From positions 19,922 to 83,921 of the forward strand of contig JAQJVL010002733.1 in the NCBI GenBank assembly GCA_035578905.1: a stretch of DNA of 64,000 nucleotides, read 5' to 3'. The notes under the pieces were generated by a model. It saw only the letters and a list, made by a program, of their open reading frames with translations. It searched no databases and was not told where the DNA came from. Shown here piece by piece: positions 11,700-22,944 of the stretch. Source of the DNA: Stictocephala bisonia. Lineage: Eukaryota > Arthropoda > Insecta > Hemiptera > Membracidae. Both the position numbers and the translations under genes were made by a program. Numbering within the stretch: position 1 is the stretch's first letter; every line of letters starts with the position of its first letter.

Positions 11700-13485
11700 C
11701 CATACTGTTCAGTAAAAATACAACACTAATAAGTCGATATTATACAATGTAAATATTGTAAAGGATATAGTTATTATTAAATACTGTCATATCAAGATTA
11801 TCAAGATAGCTAAAGTATTTTCTTATGTTTTTTCTTAACAAATTAATCTAAGACACTTTATTTGGGTTGCTATCCATTGTACAAATCGTACAAATGTTAT
11901 CGAACATTGAGACAAACGCACATTTTAAATACACACTAACAATTAAAATTCTTCATAAATATTCACTTTAAACTAAATACTATCAGGTGAATACTATCAA
12001 GGTATTGTAAATCATGCTCTGGGTTTCTTCAATTAACAAATCAGTTTACATGTAAAAATGTAACAATCACAGTGATTTTGTTTTCCATGTATATGCTTCT
12101 TTCACTTAAAAATTTTGTTTAAATAAAAAAAATAAAACAGAATGTATTAGTGTTTAGATGGCCATACAAAATAATTTAACACATTTTCATATTACAGTAA
12201 ATTGATTGCAAATTGTTGAATTACAATTGAATTCCATAGACCAATTTAACCACAGTGTAATGTTTAATTAACGAAGGTGAAATAAACCATCATAATATCT
12301 TGTTTGTGAGTAAATATCATCATGTATAAGCCGTGATCAAATTAGGCTGATTTGTTTATCTTTTAAATGGACAATTTAGAGTTTATAATTTTGAGTTTTA
12401 AAATCCTTCATATTGCATGAAATAAAAACTATACATTTATATTATATGTATTGTGATGATGTACAAATTTATCCTTTATAAAGAGACTGTTGTGAGATAG
12501 TATGGTTTTATTTTATTATTTGTGAGTAAGAGTTGGAGCTACTTTGACAAGTTGCACTACAATTGAATATTGCTCTTTGATCGCCAGAGGTCCCAATATC
12601 CATTAAGTGGGGAAATTACCCGGAAAATAGGACATTCCATCCGGTTTAGTCACAACCACAGGGTGTATGAATAATTGGTGATTTACCATCACCAAGAGGT
12701 CTCATGTTTGGCCAATCAACGACTGGCTTTTTACTTTAATTGGAGACCATATACAGTTAAAATGGCTCAGTATTTGTTATAGAGTATTAATTTAAAAAAC
12801 ATTTTCTCCCAATTTAACTTTTTAAAAAGGATAAACAATATGTTTTCCTCTTATTTAGTATCCTGTTAAGACAACGAAAATAATTAAATAGCCATAAATA
12901 AAAATTTTTTATCTTGGAGTGCTGAATCCCAAGATAAATACCCTTATTAAACATGTATATAATATAAATAGTAAAAAGTCACATTTTACAATATTTAAAA
13001 AAAATGTTGAAACATTTACAAAACAAGGTGTTTACTCGTTTAGTTTTGTAATAAACTATTTACATTTATAAATTTCTATTTTAAGTATGGGATCAAATAT
13101 TTCGCCCAAACGTGTCATAATTAAAGTCAACAGAACACGACCTGTGCACTACGTCCACTCGCCCAGCCTCTATTGGATATAGCAAATATAATTACTTTCA
13201 AACAACTCGTAATAAGAGTTCTTAAAACGGTTCTGTCGTTAGTGCGCGGTCCATCTGATATTATACTATAGGCTATAAAATCGCTTGCAATGCAGTCTTT
13301 ACTGACATTTTTATGGTAGATAAGTAATCGCGGCCAGATTATGATAAATGTTTTAGGAATACTAGCATTATACTTATGTGACGATATTATTAGATAAAAT
13401 ATCATTTAGTATTCAAATTGTTCATAATGCACTCTTTTATAATTAATTGATAAATCACTTAATTTGTTGCGTAAAGAATATCAAA
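11700..13485. other. Gene-free AT-rich stretch
   Basis: No recognisable gene. The segment around 12530-12720 is less AT-rich than its surroundings and may be an old repeat, but no ends were found. Confidence 0.45.
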
Positions 13486-13487
13486 AT

Positions 13488-13611
13488 CACCACCACCACC
13501 ACCACCACCACCACCACCACCACCACCACCACCACCACCACCACCACCACCACCACCACCACCACCACCACCACCACCACCACCACCACCACCACCACCA
13601 CCACCACCACC

Positions 13612-13645
<34 letters not shown>

Positions 13646-13648
13646 TAA
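13488..13648. repeat. (CAC)n/(CAT)n trinucleotide tract
   Basis: About 46 CAC repeats run into CAT repeats. They create homopolymeric His, Thr and Val frames with no biological support. Confidence 0.95.
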
Positions 13649-13649
13649 T

Positions 13650-15200
13650 CCTAGTCATCATCATAATCGTCGCTAGTGCAATCATCATCGTCATCATCAT
13701 CAACATCGTCATATGGAGTCCACACCATCCTTCCTGGTGTGGTAGACAAGACAATCCTGTTTATTTAGATTATCGTAATAATGTACACAGTTCTCAATTT
13801 ACCATTTGGTTTCTTGTTTTATAGACGATAGTTACCTCCTTCTCGGCCGTCCTCTTTGGTCTCTTTACCAGAACAATAAATACATACTTTGTGTTATAAT
13901 TGCCTAATTAATAAGAGGGGATATCGTCAGTAGTAGTCGTCGGTACTTCACTTGAGGAGAAGAGTCACGCACAGGCCTACAGGCCCATCAAGTGAAGGTA
14001 AAAAATGCTTTTATTATATTTGGGTTTGTGAGTGAATTAAAATAGTAGCTTGATTACTTAGGAACAAAGAGTTACCCCTAGTACCAGTTTAATTTTTAGG
14101 TTATTTAGTTTTTATCGAAATAAAAATGTGCAAAACTTATCTGTTAAGGTAAAGTTATGATGAACTTGTGTATTCTAATATGAAGGATTTTTGTAATATA
14201 GGATTCAGTATTTCGAACCATAAAGAAGTAATTTTTATTAAAATACAAATTTTATATCAAATTAGCGTAATAACACATCTACGCATGAGTTTAAATTTTT
14301 TTCACTCCCTCTTTGAGATCCTCCTTAAAATCCATTAAAACGTAATGCAGTACTTCACAGGCGCTGAGACTATTCCCGCAATACACACCTGTAGCTGAAT
14401 CACATCTCACGCCGTGCATGTTTACCTACAAGTGCTTTATGAAGACTATGATCATTGATAATATAATCAATGCTATAACAAAGTTCAGTGCGTTACTGCC
14501 AGTGAGGCATTCGCGCAATACATACCTGTAGCTAAGTCACGAATATTAAACAATTACATAACCTTGCATTTGTACCAAGGTAGAGACAACTGTAGTTCAA
14601 TAAACAAACATTGTTACATTGCTTCACTTTCCACTGAAAACTTAGTAAACCTGATCCACTAAATATTATGATAGGTATGTAGGTATTTATTTAAATTTAA
14701 TGTATTAGAGTTAAATATTTATACTATACCTATAAACACCTCCAATATTTTAAAAACCAACTCTCGAAACAAATAGATAGTACTTAAAAAATAATAGTAC
14801 TCTATGAAAAAAATTAAAAAAATGAATAATAAATAAAATAATGTTAGTTGCACTTTTAATTTTGTATTAAATTGTGATATATTAAATAAACCTTGTTAAA
14901 TATTGTTTCCAGCATTTCCATTTGACACTAATCAAATTTTAAGTGAACCCCCACATAAATGGCAAGATCACTATGCAAAAAACTTATGTTGTGGTGAAAA
15001 TTATAATTATGTAAACTATGTTAACTTAACTGTCATTCAGCTCTGAAGTTAAAATAAATTGACAGTGGCTAAAAATATACTTCATTTTCGGCTATTGATT
15101 ATCCATGTAATTAATTAAGGGAAGGTGTATAATAATTTGTGATACTGGCAATGCTAAAATAAACTTATATTTATAGTTTTTTGCCTGGTACAAAATAAAT
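13650..15200. other. Gene-free stretch
   Basis: No gene is visible. Phrases such as CGCAATACA-ACCTGTAGCTGA near 14380 recur near 14515, suggesting a diverged duplication of about 140 bp. Confidence 0.4.
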
Positions 15201-15204
15201 TGCA

Positions 15205-15510
15205 CGTAGTGGTATTAACCCATCCAACCATACACGTACAGTGGTATTGACCCACCCACCCATACACTACATTTGTGTTGACCCACACACCCATACTCGT
15301 ACAGTGGTATTGACTCACCTGCTCTCCCATACACGTACAGTGATATTGACCTACCCACCCATACACGTAAAATGGTATTAACCCACCCGCCCTCCCATAC
15401 ACGTACAGTGGTATTTACCTACCCACCCTCCCATACACGTACAGTGGTATTGACCCATCCGCTCTCCCATACACGTACAGTGGTATTACCACGTACAGTG
15501 GAGTGCATGA
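15205..15510 (+). repeat. 36-bp minisatellite M, locus 1
   Basis: About eight diverged units of the type CCCATACACGTACAGTGG plus TATTGACCCACCCGCC. The family also occurs at about 32.3, 49.4, 51.0 and 60.8 kb. It ends next to the SINE-like copy that hosts the Maverick. Confidence 0.8.
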
Positions 15511-15535
15511 TAAATTGAGCTCCGTTACTTTAAAT

Positions 15536-15832
15536 TGCGGCGGCAATAGTGGCGCAATGTTGTAATCCAGCTACTTGGAGATTGTAGGTGATATATTATG
15601 TACTCGGTACTTTTAGTACAGATACGGCAACTGCTCAATGGTTGTCATCGGCATGCACACTACTAGAGAAGTGTTGGTTGTCCTTTTTGGGTGATAGTCA
15701 GTGTCCGGATACTGAGTAAGGACGAGAACTGAGTATAAGGGTTGTCAATTAGCTCAAAATAAGACCAATACGGGTTTTCATTCATCCACGTTATGCTGCA
15801 GGTCCCTAAGTTGTTCTGGCTATTGGGCTATT
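15536..15832 (+). repeat. SINE-like repeat S1, left half (interrupted)
   Basis: It matches the S1 copy at 5036-5490 up to TATTGGGCTATT. The rest of the repeat resumes at 31087. The Maverick insertion splits it. Confidence 0.7.
15827..15832. repeat. Left 6-bp target site duplication
   Basis: GCTATT immediately precedes the AGT end of the element and is identical to 31087-31092. Confidence 0.85.
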
Positions 15833-15884
15833 AGTAGATAAAAAAGGAGAGTTTTAGACTCAAGTTCGGGCATCTTCGGGTATC

Positions 15885-16105
15885 TTCGGCTATCTTCGGC
15901 TTTTGGACCCTAGACGACGACCACGTTCGGCTATCTTCGGTTTTTGGACCCTAGACGACGACCACGTTCGGCTATCTTCGGCTTTTGGACCCTAGACGAC
16001 GACCACGTTCGGCTATCTTCGGCTTTTGGACCCTAGACGACGACCACGTTCGGCTATCTTCGGCTTTTGGACCCTAGATGACGACCACGTTCGGCTATCT
16101 TCGGG
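15885..16105 (+). repeat. Left subterminal 41-bp array
   Basis: Five units plus a partial one, carrying TTCGGCTATCTTCGGCTTTT and GGACCCTAGACGACGACCACG. Tandem subterminal repeats of this kind could bind element proteins or serve in replication or packaging; that role is inference. Confidence 0.85.
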
Positions 16106-16320
16106 TCACGTGACCACCCCGAGCTCTGATTGGTCGAGAGCGGCCACCTGCCGGATCCAAACGTTATTGATTGATTTTGATGGCGGCAGCCACCTGTCGG
16201 ACCCAAGACGGCGGCGGCCACCTGCCGGATCCAAGCGTTATTGATCGTTTCGGAGAGTGGGGAAGCCACCTGCCGGATCCAAGCGTTATTGATCGTTTCG
16301 GAGAATACCTTCGGGGGTTT
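16104..16320 (+). promoter_or_regulatory. Left outer E-box/GGCGGC module
   Basis: GGTCACGTGACC (16104-16115) is followed by TTGATTGATTTTGATGGCGG, then by two or three repeats holding GGCGGC, CACCTG and GGATCCAA. The same words recur near the palindrome centre (22392-22740). CACGTG is an E-box core and AAGAYGGCGGC resembles a YY1-type site. Function is inferred. Confidence 0.5.
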
Positions 16321-16421
16321 CCAGCGACTGTCGGCTACCTTCGTACGCTCTTCACCTGTCGGCTACTGGTCTGGCGCGCACCCAAATGCTACGCTCTGAT
16401 TGGTTGCCTCCCTCACACGTA

Positions 16422-17200
16422 ATCTTTCTCACTTCTGCTCTTGCGCTCGCGCCGATCAGACGTACCTTCACTTTGCTCCCACTCGATATCAGTAATACTT
16501 TAACTCATTATTATATTTTGGACACCGTTCTCTGTACGGTATTTCGAAAGTGATATACCAATCGCTATCCAATCGATATCCAATCGCTACGTCCCGATTG
16601 GCAACCACCCCTATTTAACCGACCAACACAATAAATCTTTCTCACTTCTGCTCTTGCGCTCGCGCCGATCAGACGTACCTTCACTTTGCTCCCACTCGAT
16701 ATCAGTAATACTTTAACTCATTATTATATTTTGGACACCGTTCTCTGTACGGTATTTCGAAAGTGATATACCAATCGCTATCCAATCGATATCCAATCGC
16801 TACGTCCCGATTGGCTACCACCCCTATTTAACCGACCAACACAATAAATCTTTCTCACTTCTGCTCTTGCGCTCGCGCCGATCAGACGTACCTTCACTTT
16901 GCTCCCACTCGATATCAGTAATACTTTAACTCATTATTATATTTTGGACACCGTTCTCTGTACGGTATTTCGAAAGTGATATACCAATCGCTATCCAATC
17001 GATATCCAATCGCTACGTCCCGATTGGCTACCACCCCTATTTAACCGACCAACACAATAAATCTTTCTCACTTCTGCTCTTGCGCTCGCGCCGATCAGAC
17101 GTACCTTCACTTTGCTCCCACTCGATATCAGTAATACTTTAACTCATTATTATATTTTGGACACCGTTCTCTGTACGGTATTTCGAAAGTGATATACCAA
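16422..17200 (+). promoter_or_regulatory. Left array of 213-bp promoter-like units
   Basis: Three full 213-bp units plus a 140-bp partial unit lie directly upstream of the left polymerase gene. Each full unit has three CCAAT boxes (first unit: 16558, 16569, 16580), an inverted ATTGG (16597), TATTTAA (16612-16618) and a TCTCACTT start-like motif about 25-30 bp further on. This order and spacing match an RNA polymerase II core promoter, so the array looks like tandem promoters reading toward the polymerase. A good splice donor (GAG|TAAGT-like, 17201-17208) follows, which may begin a leader intron. Confidence 0.6.
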
Positions 17201-17333
17201 GAGTAAGTCCCGTATACAGTATAATTAGTCCTTACGTTTGATTGACTAAAGTTTGAATACCCTTGCTTTTGAGCTTTTAATTCGATTTGAATTACTATAA
17301 ATATCATTTAATTTTGTTTCAATATTATCAAAG

Positions 17334-20300
17334 ATGGAATCCTACGCCATAAACCGCAACCTTGTAACCATTTCCCGTCGGTTTAGTACTTACGGTTCCG
17401 ACCTTCTTACCTTTCTGACGGAACATAAAAATAAAATTATTTCCGAAATAAATAACCACCTAAACAGGCTCGGGGGAGTTAAATGGTACCTTGCGGTACA
17501 AATTAAATTTTCCAAAATTGTTAACAACGAAGAAATCACAACAACACCATTCTTTCACGGTAAAACCCGTCCTTTGCTACCTTCCGATTCTCTAGATGTA
17601 CAATACTCTGAAGCTACAGACAAAATTTTAGAAAGCGTGGCTAAGTGGGTAAGTCAAGGTAGTGGGTGGGTAATAGAAAATGTTTTACGACTCGATTTGT
17701 TTATTGTAAAATTTCAACCTCTCTACGCCTCTTCTTTCATACCCACCCCGAAAAACATTTCTCACCCTACTAAGGGAATTGTAAATATTAAGAACGACGA
17801 TCAAAAATGTTTCCTATACTCTGTACTTGCCCAATTGTACCCTGACCGAAATAGACGAGTAAGGTATTATAAATCCTTGGAACATAATATAAACATGTCT
17901 GGGATTAGCTATCCTGTCAAAATTACCGATTTAGATAAATTTGAAAAATTGAACCCTGCTTTATCTGTAAATGTCTTTGGATTTGAAAACGACGAAATTT
18001 ACCCCCTAAGAATAACCAAAGAAAAATTTAGAGCTCACCACATCAACCTGTTACTGTTGACTACTGACACGACCACTCACTACTGCCTAATTACCAACTT
18101 GTCCCGACTTTTAACCCACTTGACTAAACACAACGGTGTTAGGTTCTACTGTGACTACTGCCTACACAGATTTTCTAGCCAAGACTTACTTACTAACCAC
18201 TTACCTTTGTGTTCACCACACGGTGCACAAAAGACCAGACTACCGACTGATGACGAAAAATACATGTCCTTTACAAACTATACACTTACTCATAAAGTCC
18301 CCTTCACCATTTACTGTGACTTCGAGTCCTTCGTTGTTCCAATCGACACAGCACTGAATGATCCATCTACTTCACATACTACAAACACTGCCCATCACGT
18401 CCCCTCTGGATTTTGCTATGTAATCATTGACAGTAATGGCAAACCAATAAAACAACCTAAAGTCTATAGTGGCCCCGATGTTGTTGATACTTTTCTAAAG
18501 TCTTTGATTGAGGAGTCTGAGGAACTCTTACCCATTATTAAAAAGAACATTCCGATTAATATGTCTCCACAAGACAAAATTGTTTTCAAAAATGCTACCA
18601 CCTGCCACCTTTGTAAAAAACCTTTAGACGGTGACAAAGTGGCCAACCATAACCACTTAACGGGCGAGTTCTTGGGACCCGCCCACAATTCTTGCAATCT
18701 AAATTATAAAGTTCCCGATCATATCCCAGTCTTTTTCCATAACCTCAGAGGTTATGACTGCCACCACTTGATCCAAGGGTTAGGTAAATTCAAAAAAGAA
18801 AAACTGTCATGTATCGCTACTACTAGCGAACGGTACATTTCAGTCACCCTTGAATCTTTACGATTTTTGGACTCACTCCAATTCCTTAACGCCTCTTTGG
18901 ACACACTCGTGTCCAACTTAGTTTCTGACGGGGCATCAAAATTCCAAATTTTAGGGCAGTGTATGACCAATACTGAACTACTTCTACGCAAAGGTGTCTT
19001 TCCCTACTCTTACATGACAGACGAATCTAAATTCAACGATACTGAACTTCCTCCCAAGGAGGCGTTCTACAATGACCTTACACAAACACCAATCACCGAT
19101 GAAGACTACATACACGCACAAACTGTATGGACCGCCTTTGGTATGACAACCTTGAAACAGTACCATGACTTGTACTTATTGACTGACGTACTATTACTTG
19201 CCGACGTCTTTGAAAACTTTAGGACGACCAGTATGACTTACTACGGTATTGACCCGTGTAACGTCTACTCTGCCCCCGGACTGGCATGGAATTCCATGCT
19301 AAAAATGACAGACGTAAAACTCGAACTACTTACAGACATTGACCACCACCTCTTCGTTGAGTCTGGGATCCGGGGCGGTGTCTCCATGATACCCAATCGG
19401 CACGCCCAGGCTAACAACCCCTACCTACCCAACTTTGACAACACAAAACCGACTAATTACTTACTTTACCTAGACTGTAACAACTTGTACGGAACCAGTA
19501 TGTCCGATAGACTCCCAGAGTCTGATTTTAAATGGATCGACCCACAAGAAATTGACTTTACAAAAGTACCCGACGACTCCGACACCGGTTACATTTTAGA
19601 AGTTGACTTACACTACCCTGACCACCTACATGACTTACATTCTGACTTTCCACTGGCCCCTGAACGAAAAGTAGTGACAGACGATATGCTCTCCCCATAC
19701 TGTAAGGACCTACTTGACGAACTAAACTATAAACCCGCCAAGACCGAAAAACTACTAACTACTCTATGTGACAAAACAAAATACGTTGTACACTACAGGA
19801 CTCTAAAACTATACCTTCAACTGGGACTTGTACTGACTAAAATCCACAGAGTTCTTAGCTTTAAACAGTCTGCCTGGCTAGCCCCATTTATCAAGTTCAA
19901 TACAGAAAAAAGAAAAGAAGCTAAAAATAATTTCGAAAAAGATTTTTTTAAATTAATGAACAACGCTACGTACGGGAAATCATTGGAAAATGTTAGGTCG
20001 CGCATTGATTTTAAACTAGTAAATAACGAAAAACAATTGGTTAAATGGACAGCTAGTCCCAGACTTAAAACATTTTTCGCATACAATAAAGATATCGCGG
20101 GATTGGCTTTGAAAAAACAAACGATCTTTTTAAACAGACCCATTTATGTTGGATTTACAGTATTGGAAATTTCAAAATTAATAATGTACAACTTTCACTA
20201 CAACTGGGCAATTGCAAAGTATGGGAAAAACATAAAACTTTGTATGACTGACACAGACTCACTATTCTACAACGTATACACCCCCGACGTCTACGCAGAT

Positions 20301-20816
20301 ATAAAAAACGAACTACACCTTTTCGATACGTCTGACTATCCACCTAGCCACCCATGTTATAGTAATTTAAATAAAAAAGCGTTAGGAAAATTCAAAGACG
20401 AACTAAATTCAAAACCTGCTAAAGAAATAATTGGCTTGAGAGCAAAATGCTACTCTGTTTTAAATTATGATCTGGAGGAAAAGAAGGTAGCCAAAGGCGT
20501 CCCCCGAGTCGCAATAAAGAAACAATTAAAACATGAAATGTACAAAGATTGTCTTTTAAATCATTCGTTAAAAACTACATCCGCTTTAAACATCCGTAGT
20601 GAAAAACATAACATTTACACACAAAATATTTCAAAATTATCACTTTCCCCCTTTGACGATAAAAGATACATTTTGGAAAACGGCATTGATACACTAGCAT
20701 ATGGACACCATTTAATTAGTAAAAAACGAACTTTAGAACACGATCATGATTTCATTAATAAAAAACTAAAACTCACCCATAACTCAAACATAAACTTTGA
20801 AACAGAAAAACAATAA
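17334..20816 (+). CDS. Family B DNA polymerase, Maverick/Polinton type, left copy
   Basis: This 1160-residue protein-primed-type DNA polymerase would copy the linear element DNA. It has a 3'-5' exonuclease: motif I CDFESF with D329 and E331, motif II HNLRGYD with D475, and motif III Y614-x3-D618. The polymerase has motif A LDCNNLYG with D714, motif B KLMNNATYGK near 873-882, motif C TDTDS with D973 and D975, and a K-x-Y motif at K1038/Y1040. Ahead of these lie a conserved segment around D155-C159 and H249, a CCHC zinc finger (C273, C276, H289, C293), and an HNH/endonuclease VII-like insert (CHLC at 424-427, NHNH at 438-441, C454). All catalytic residues are present and the frame is open, so it looks functional. 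The start is taken at MESYAIN, because the in-frame stop TAA lies upstream here. An AATAAA follows the stop by 26 bp. Confidence 0.93.
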   Translation: MESYAINRNLVTISRRFSTYGSDLLTFLTEHKNKIISEINNHLNRLGGVKWYLAVQIKFSKIVNNEEITTTPFFHGKTRPLLPSDSLDVQYSEATDKILESVAKWVSQGSGWVIENVLRLDLFIVKFQPLYASSFIPTPKNISHPTKGIVNIKNDDQKCFLYSVLAQLYPDRNRRVRYYKSLEHNINMSGISYPVKITDLDKFEKLNPALSVNVFGFENDEIYPLRITKEKFRAHHINLLLLTTDTTTHYCLITNLSRLLTHLTKHNGVRFYCDYCLHRFSSQDLLTNHLPLCSPHGAQKTRLPTDDEKYMSFTNYTLTHKVPFTIYCDFESFVVPIDTALNDPSTSHTTNTAHHVPSGFCYVIIDSNGKPIKQPKVYSGPDVVDTFLKSLIEESEELLPIIKKNIPINMSPQDKIVFKNATTCHLCKKPLDGDKVANHNHLTGEFLGPAHNSCNLNYKVPDHIPVFFHNLRGYDCHHLIQGLGKFKKEKLSCIATTSERYISVTLESLRFLDSLQFLNASLDTLVSNLVSDGASKFQILGQCMTNTELLLRKGVFPYSYMTDESKFNDTELPPKEAFYNDLTQTPITDEDYIHAQTVWTAFGMTTLKQYHDLYLLTDVLLLADVFENFRTTSMTYYGIDPCNVYSAPGLAWNSMLKMTDVKLELLTDIDHHLFVESGIRGGVSMIPNRHAQANNPYLPNFDNTKPTNYLLYLDCNNLYGTSMSDRLPESDFKWIDPQEIDFTKVPDDSDTGYILEVDLHYPDHLHDLHSDFPLAPERKVVTDDMLSPYCKDLLDELNYKPAKTEKLLTTLCDKTKYVVHYRTLKLYLQLGLVLTKIHRVLSFKQSAWLAPFIKFNTEKRKEAKNNFEKDFFKLMNNATYGKSLENVRSRIDFKLVNNEKQLVKWTASPRLKTFFAYNKDIAGLALKKQTIFLNRPIYVGFTVLEISKLIMYNFHYNWAIAKYGKNIKLCMTDTDSLFYNVYTPDVYADIKNELHLFDTSDYPPSHPCYSNLNKKALGKFKDELNSKPAKEIIGLRAKCYSVLNYDLEEKKVAKGVPRVAIKKQLKHEMYKDCLLNHSLKTTSALNIRSEKHNIYTQNISKLSLSPFDDKRYILENGIDTLAYGHHLISKKRTLEHDHDFINKKLKLTHNSNINFETEKQ

Positions 20817-20841
20817 TCTATACACTTCAAACATAAAAATT

Positions 20842-20847
20842 AATAAA
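20842..20847 (+). terminator. Polyadenylation signal, left polymerase
   Basis: AATAAA, 26 bp after the polymerase stop codon. Confidence 0.65.
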
Positions 20848-20849
20848 AG

Positions 20850-22390
20850 AACAACTAAAATTGCATACTGTCAGAACGTCTTTCCAGAACCGTTAACCTC
20901 TGACTGACCACCACTCCCTCCCCCCACCACATCCATCCTTATCGCACTAATGGCGTCGATCCCACTACATCGGAACTTTGTTAAACCTTTCTAAAATATT
21001 TACCACAGTATCATATTGAAAATGTAATATTGGACAGTTTCTTTGTATATATGAAGATTTGTACATAACTTATCCATTTGGTTAGATTTTACTTTGTAAA
21101 TAACCGGGTCCTTTAGCAGTTTCAATGTACATGCAAAGTCTACGAGTAATACTTTGAGCAGTACCACACTGTTACAGGTTACTAACATGTCCGTAGAAAC
21201 CCAATTTACGACATTTGATGGGCTCAACACGACCGTAGTGCAATGTAAAAACCTCGTACTGGACGAACCTTCTTCTTAATTACGGTAACTCCTACGCCAG
21301 GTAAGTAATGTTAAGTTAGTTTTAAGTAAACTCTTTTACCGTCAACCTTTAAAAAACAATCTGTAAAGTAAATTCTGTTATAATATGGACACTTTTGTGA
21401 GTTTACATAACTACAATTTATTAACGGATATCTCCAGCTCTATGTGAATTTCTATAGAATACCGTACCATCGAGGTGAGGGCGGCCCAAATTCAATAAAA
21501 AAGCCCGACTGTTCTCTAAGGCAGCCGTAAAACGCATAAGACCTGAGGCAGTCCTGCAGCTTGGGGCTGGGCTAATCCCCGTAAGACCTCAAGTCGCAGT
21601 CCGGGCCCTCGTAAGGTACGTGTATGATTGAATGTTACACTCTATGGCTGGACAGTATCCGTAGGTCCTGTGTGTGAGGGAGAGTAACCTACAAAAAAAG
21701 AAAAAAAACAGAATTAAAAAATAAAAAAAAAAATAAATAAAAAATAAAAACCCCTTTGTAAGTCTGTACGTCACATTGAAAGGCTTCTCTAAGTAAAGTG
21801 ATGTCTTTACTTACAGAGGGACCCAAAAAATACAAAAATAAATACAAAAAAATTATAAAAAAACAATAACTAAATAATACTGGGATGTAGCATTTTGTTG
21901 GTTGGCTACCACCGTAATGAGCGAGGTTGGGGCTCATTACACTAAAATACCCGTGGGGGATACCAGTCCTCTATCGGGCGCGTCCCATGGGAATTGGGCA
22001 ATGCCCTTCAGTTTTGCCTTCAGCTTACTTGAGGGTAGTGAGGAATTAAATACTCACCGTGAAAAAAAACTGGTTAAATCAGTTTTTCTAAACATTAAAA
22101 AACCTTTAAAATTATCTAATAGACTCTTTATAAACTTAGTTTGTGCTCAAAACAACACACAAAAGACCAAACACAAACTCTACATATAAGACTCTTGGTT
22201 GACCACCCACCTACTCAACATACAACAACTCTGATAGATCATCCACCTAACCAATATATAAAACCTTTGATAGACCACCAACACACATGAACAACCTATC
22301 TACCTACCTACATAACAGTAGTAATAAAACAGGCATTGACCAACGTCCCATGAGGAGTTTTCGTCCCATGAGCAGGTCGGGGGTGGGGGA
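20850..22390. other. Left inner segment without a recognised gene
   Basis: 1.5 kb between the polymerase and the central control region. No Maverick integrase, ATPase, protease or capsid motif was seen in any frame. It contains a hairpin GTAATGAGC-9 nt-GCTCATTAC near 21916-21942, splice-like signals on the minus strand, and a TTG-initiated 76-residue frame (21000-21230, minus) with no recognisable domain. Confidence 0.6.
21635..21937 (-). CDS. Candidate small spliced membrane protein, left copy
   Basis: This is a hypothetical two-exon gene, not a recognised family. Exon 1 (21937 to 21815) starts at an ATG and encodes about 41 residues with a hydrophobic stretch rich in F, I, L and Y that could span a membrane. 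A donor matching GTAAGTA and an acceptor with a long pyrimidine tract ending TTGTAG bound an intron of 126 bp (21814 to 21689). Exon 2 adds about 17 codons and stops near 21635. It reads away from the palindrome centre, convergent with the polymerase. If spliced, both arms give the same product, because their 7-bp length difference falls inside the intron; unspliced, the frames differ. The hydrophobic part may simply be translated T-rich DNA, so confidence is low. Confidence 0.25.
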
Positions 22391-22391
22391 A

Positions 22392-22788
22392 GGTCACGTG
22401 ACCTTAATCGATATTTTGATTGATTTTGATTTGATTTTGATTGATTTTGATTGATTTTTAATGAGCTTTGATTTGATTTTGATTGATTTTTAGTGGGCTT
22501 TGATTTGATTTTGATTGACCTTAATCGATATTTAGTGGGCTTTGACTTGATTTTGATTGACTTTGATTTGATTTTGATTGACTTTGATTTGATTTGGATT
22601 GACTTTGATTGACTGTGATTGGATTTTGATTAATTTTGATTTGATTTTGATGGCGGCGGCCACATGACCAGATCCAAGATGGCGGCGGCCACGTGACCGG
22701 ATCCAAAATGGTGGCCGGACACAGTGCTACCACCCTCCCAAATTTCCCGCCAAATTTCCCTCAAATTTCCACGTTATACTATATAAAA
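22392..22788 (+). promoter_or_regulatory. Left inner control region with TATA box facing the centre
   Basis: GGTCACGTGACC (22392-22403) is followed by about 240 bp of TTGATT-rich repeats, then two GGCGGC/E-box modules (AAGATGGCGGC at 22677, CACGTG at 22690-22695). TATATAAAA follows at 22780-22788. The order suggests an RNA polymerase II promoter directed rightward across the palindrome centre. No long ORF follows it. Confidence 0.5.
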
Positions 22789-22822
22789 TGTACTCTTAGC
22801 CAAAATTCACTCTATTTACAGT

Positions 22823-22884
22823 CTGGGTTAAGCTAACCCAGGTTAACACAACGTGGGTTATTAAAGCCCGGGTTAACCCACGTT
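22823..22884. other. Paired stem-loops near the centre, left
   Basis: CTGGGTTA-AGC-TAACCCAG (22823-22841, 8-bp stem) and AACGTGGGTTA/TAACCCACGTT (22850-22860 with 22874-22884, 11-bp stem) share the core GGGTTA. They lie between the TATA box and the centre. Confidence 0.7.
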
Positions 22885-22944
22885 GATTTAAAGCCCCCAG
22901 AGGGCAGAAAAGTAAGGATGATTCGCCCATATATTATCTACTAA

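Noticed and set aside
13488..13648. Possible CRISPR-like or coding repeat
   Set aside because: It has no spacers and is a plain trinucleotide tract. None of the tandem arrays in the window has direct repeats separated by unique spacers.
13447..13824. Poly-Thr, poly-His and poly-Val open frames
   Set aside because: They are the three phases of a (CAC)n microsatellite with no coding support.
22521..22733. 70-codon frame in both arms near the centre, rich in Gln, Asn and Ser
   Set aside because: It is translated TTGATT-repeat and E-box module DNA with no protein features.
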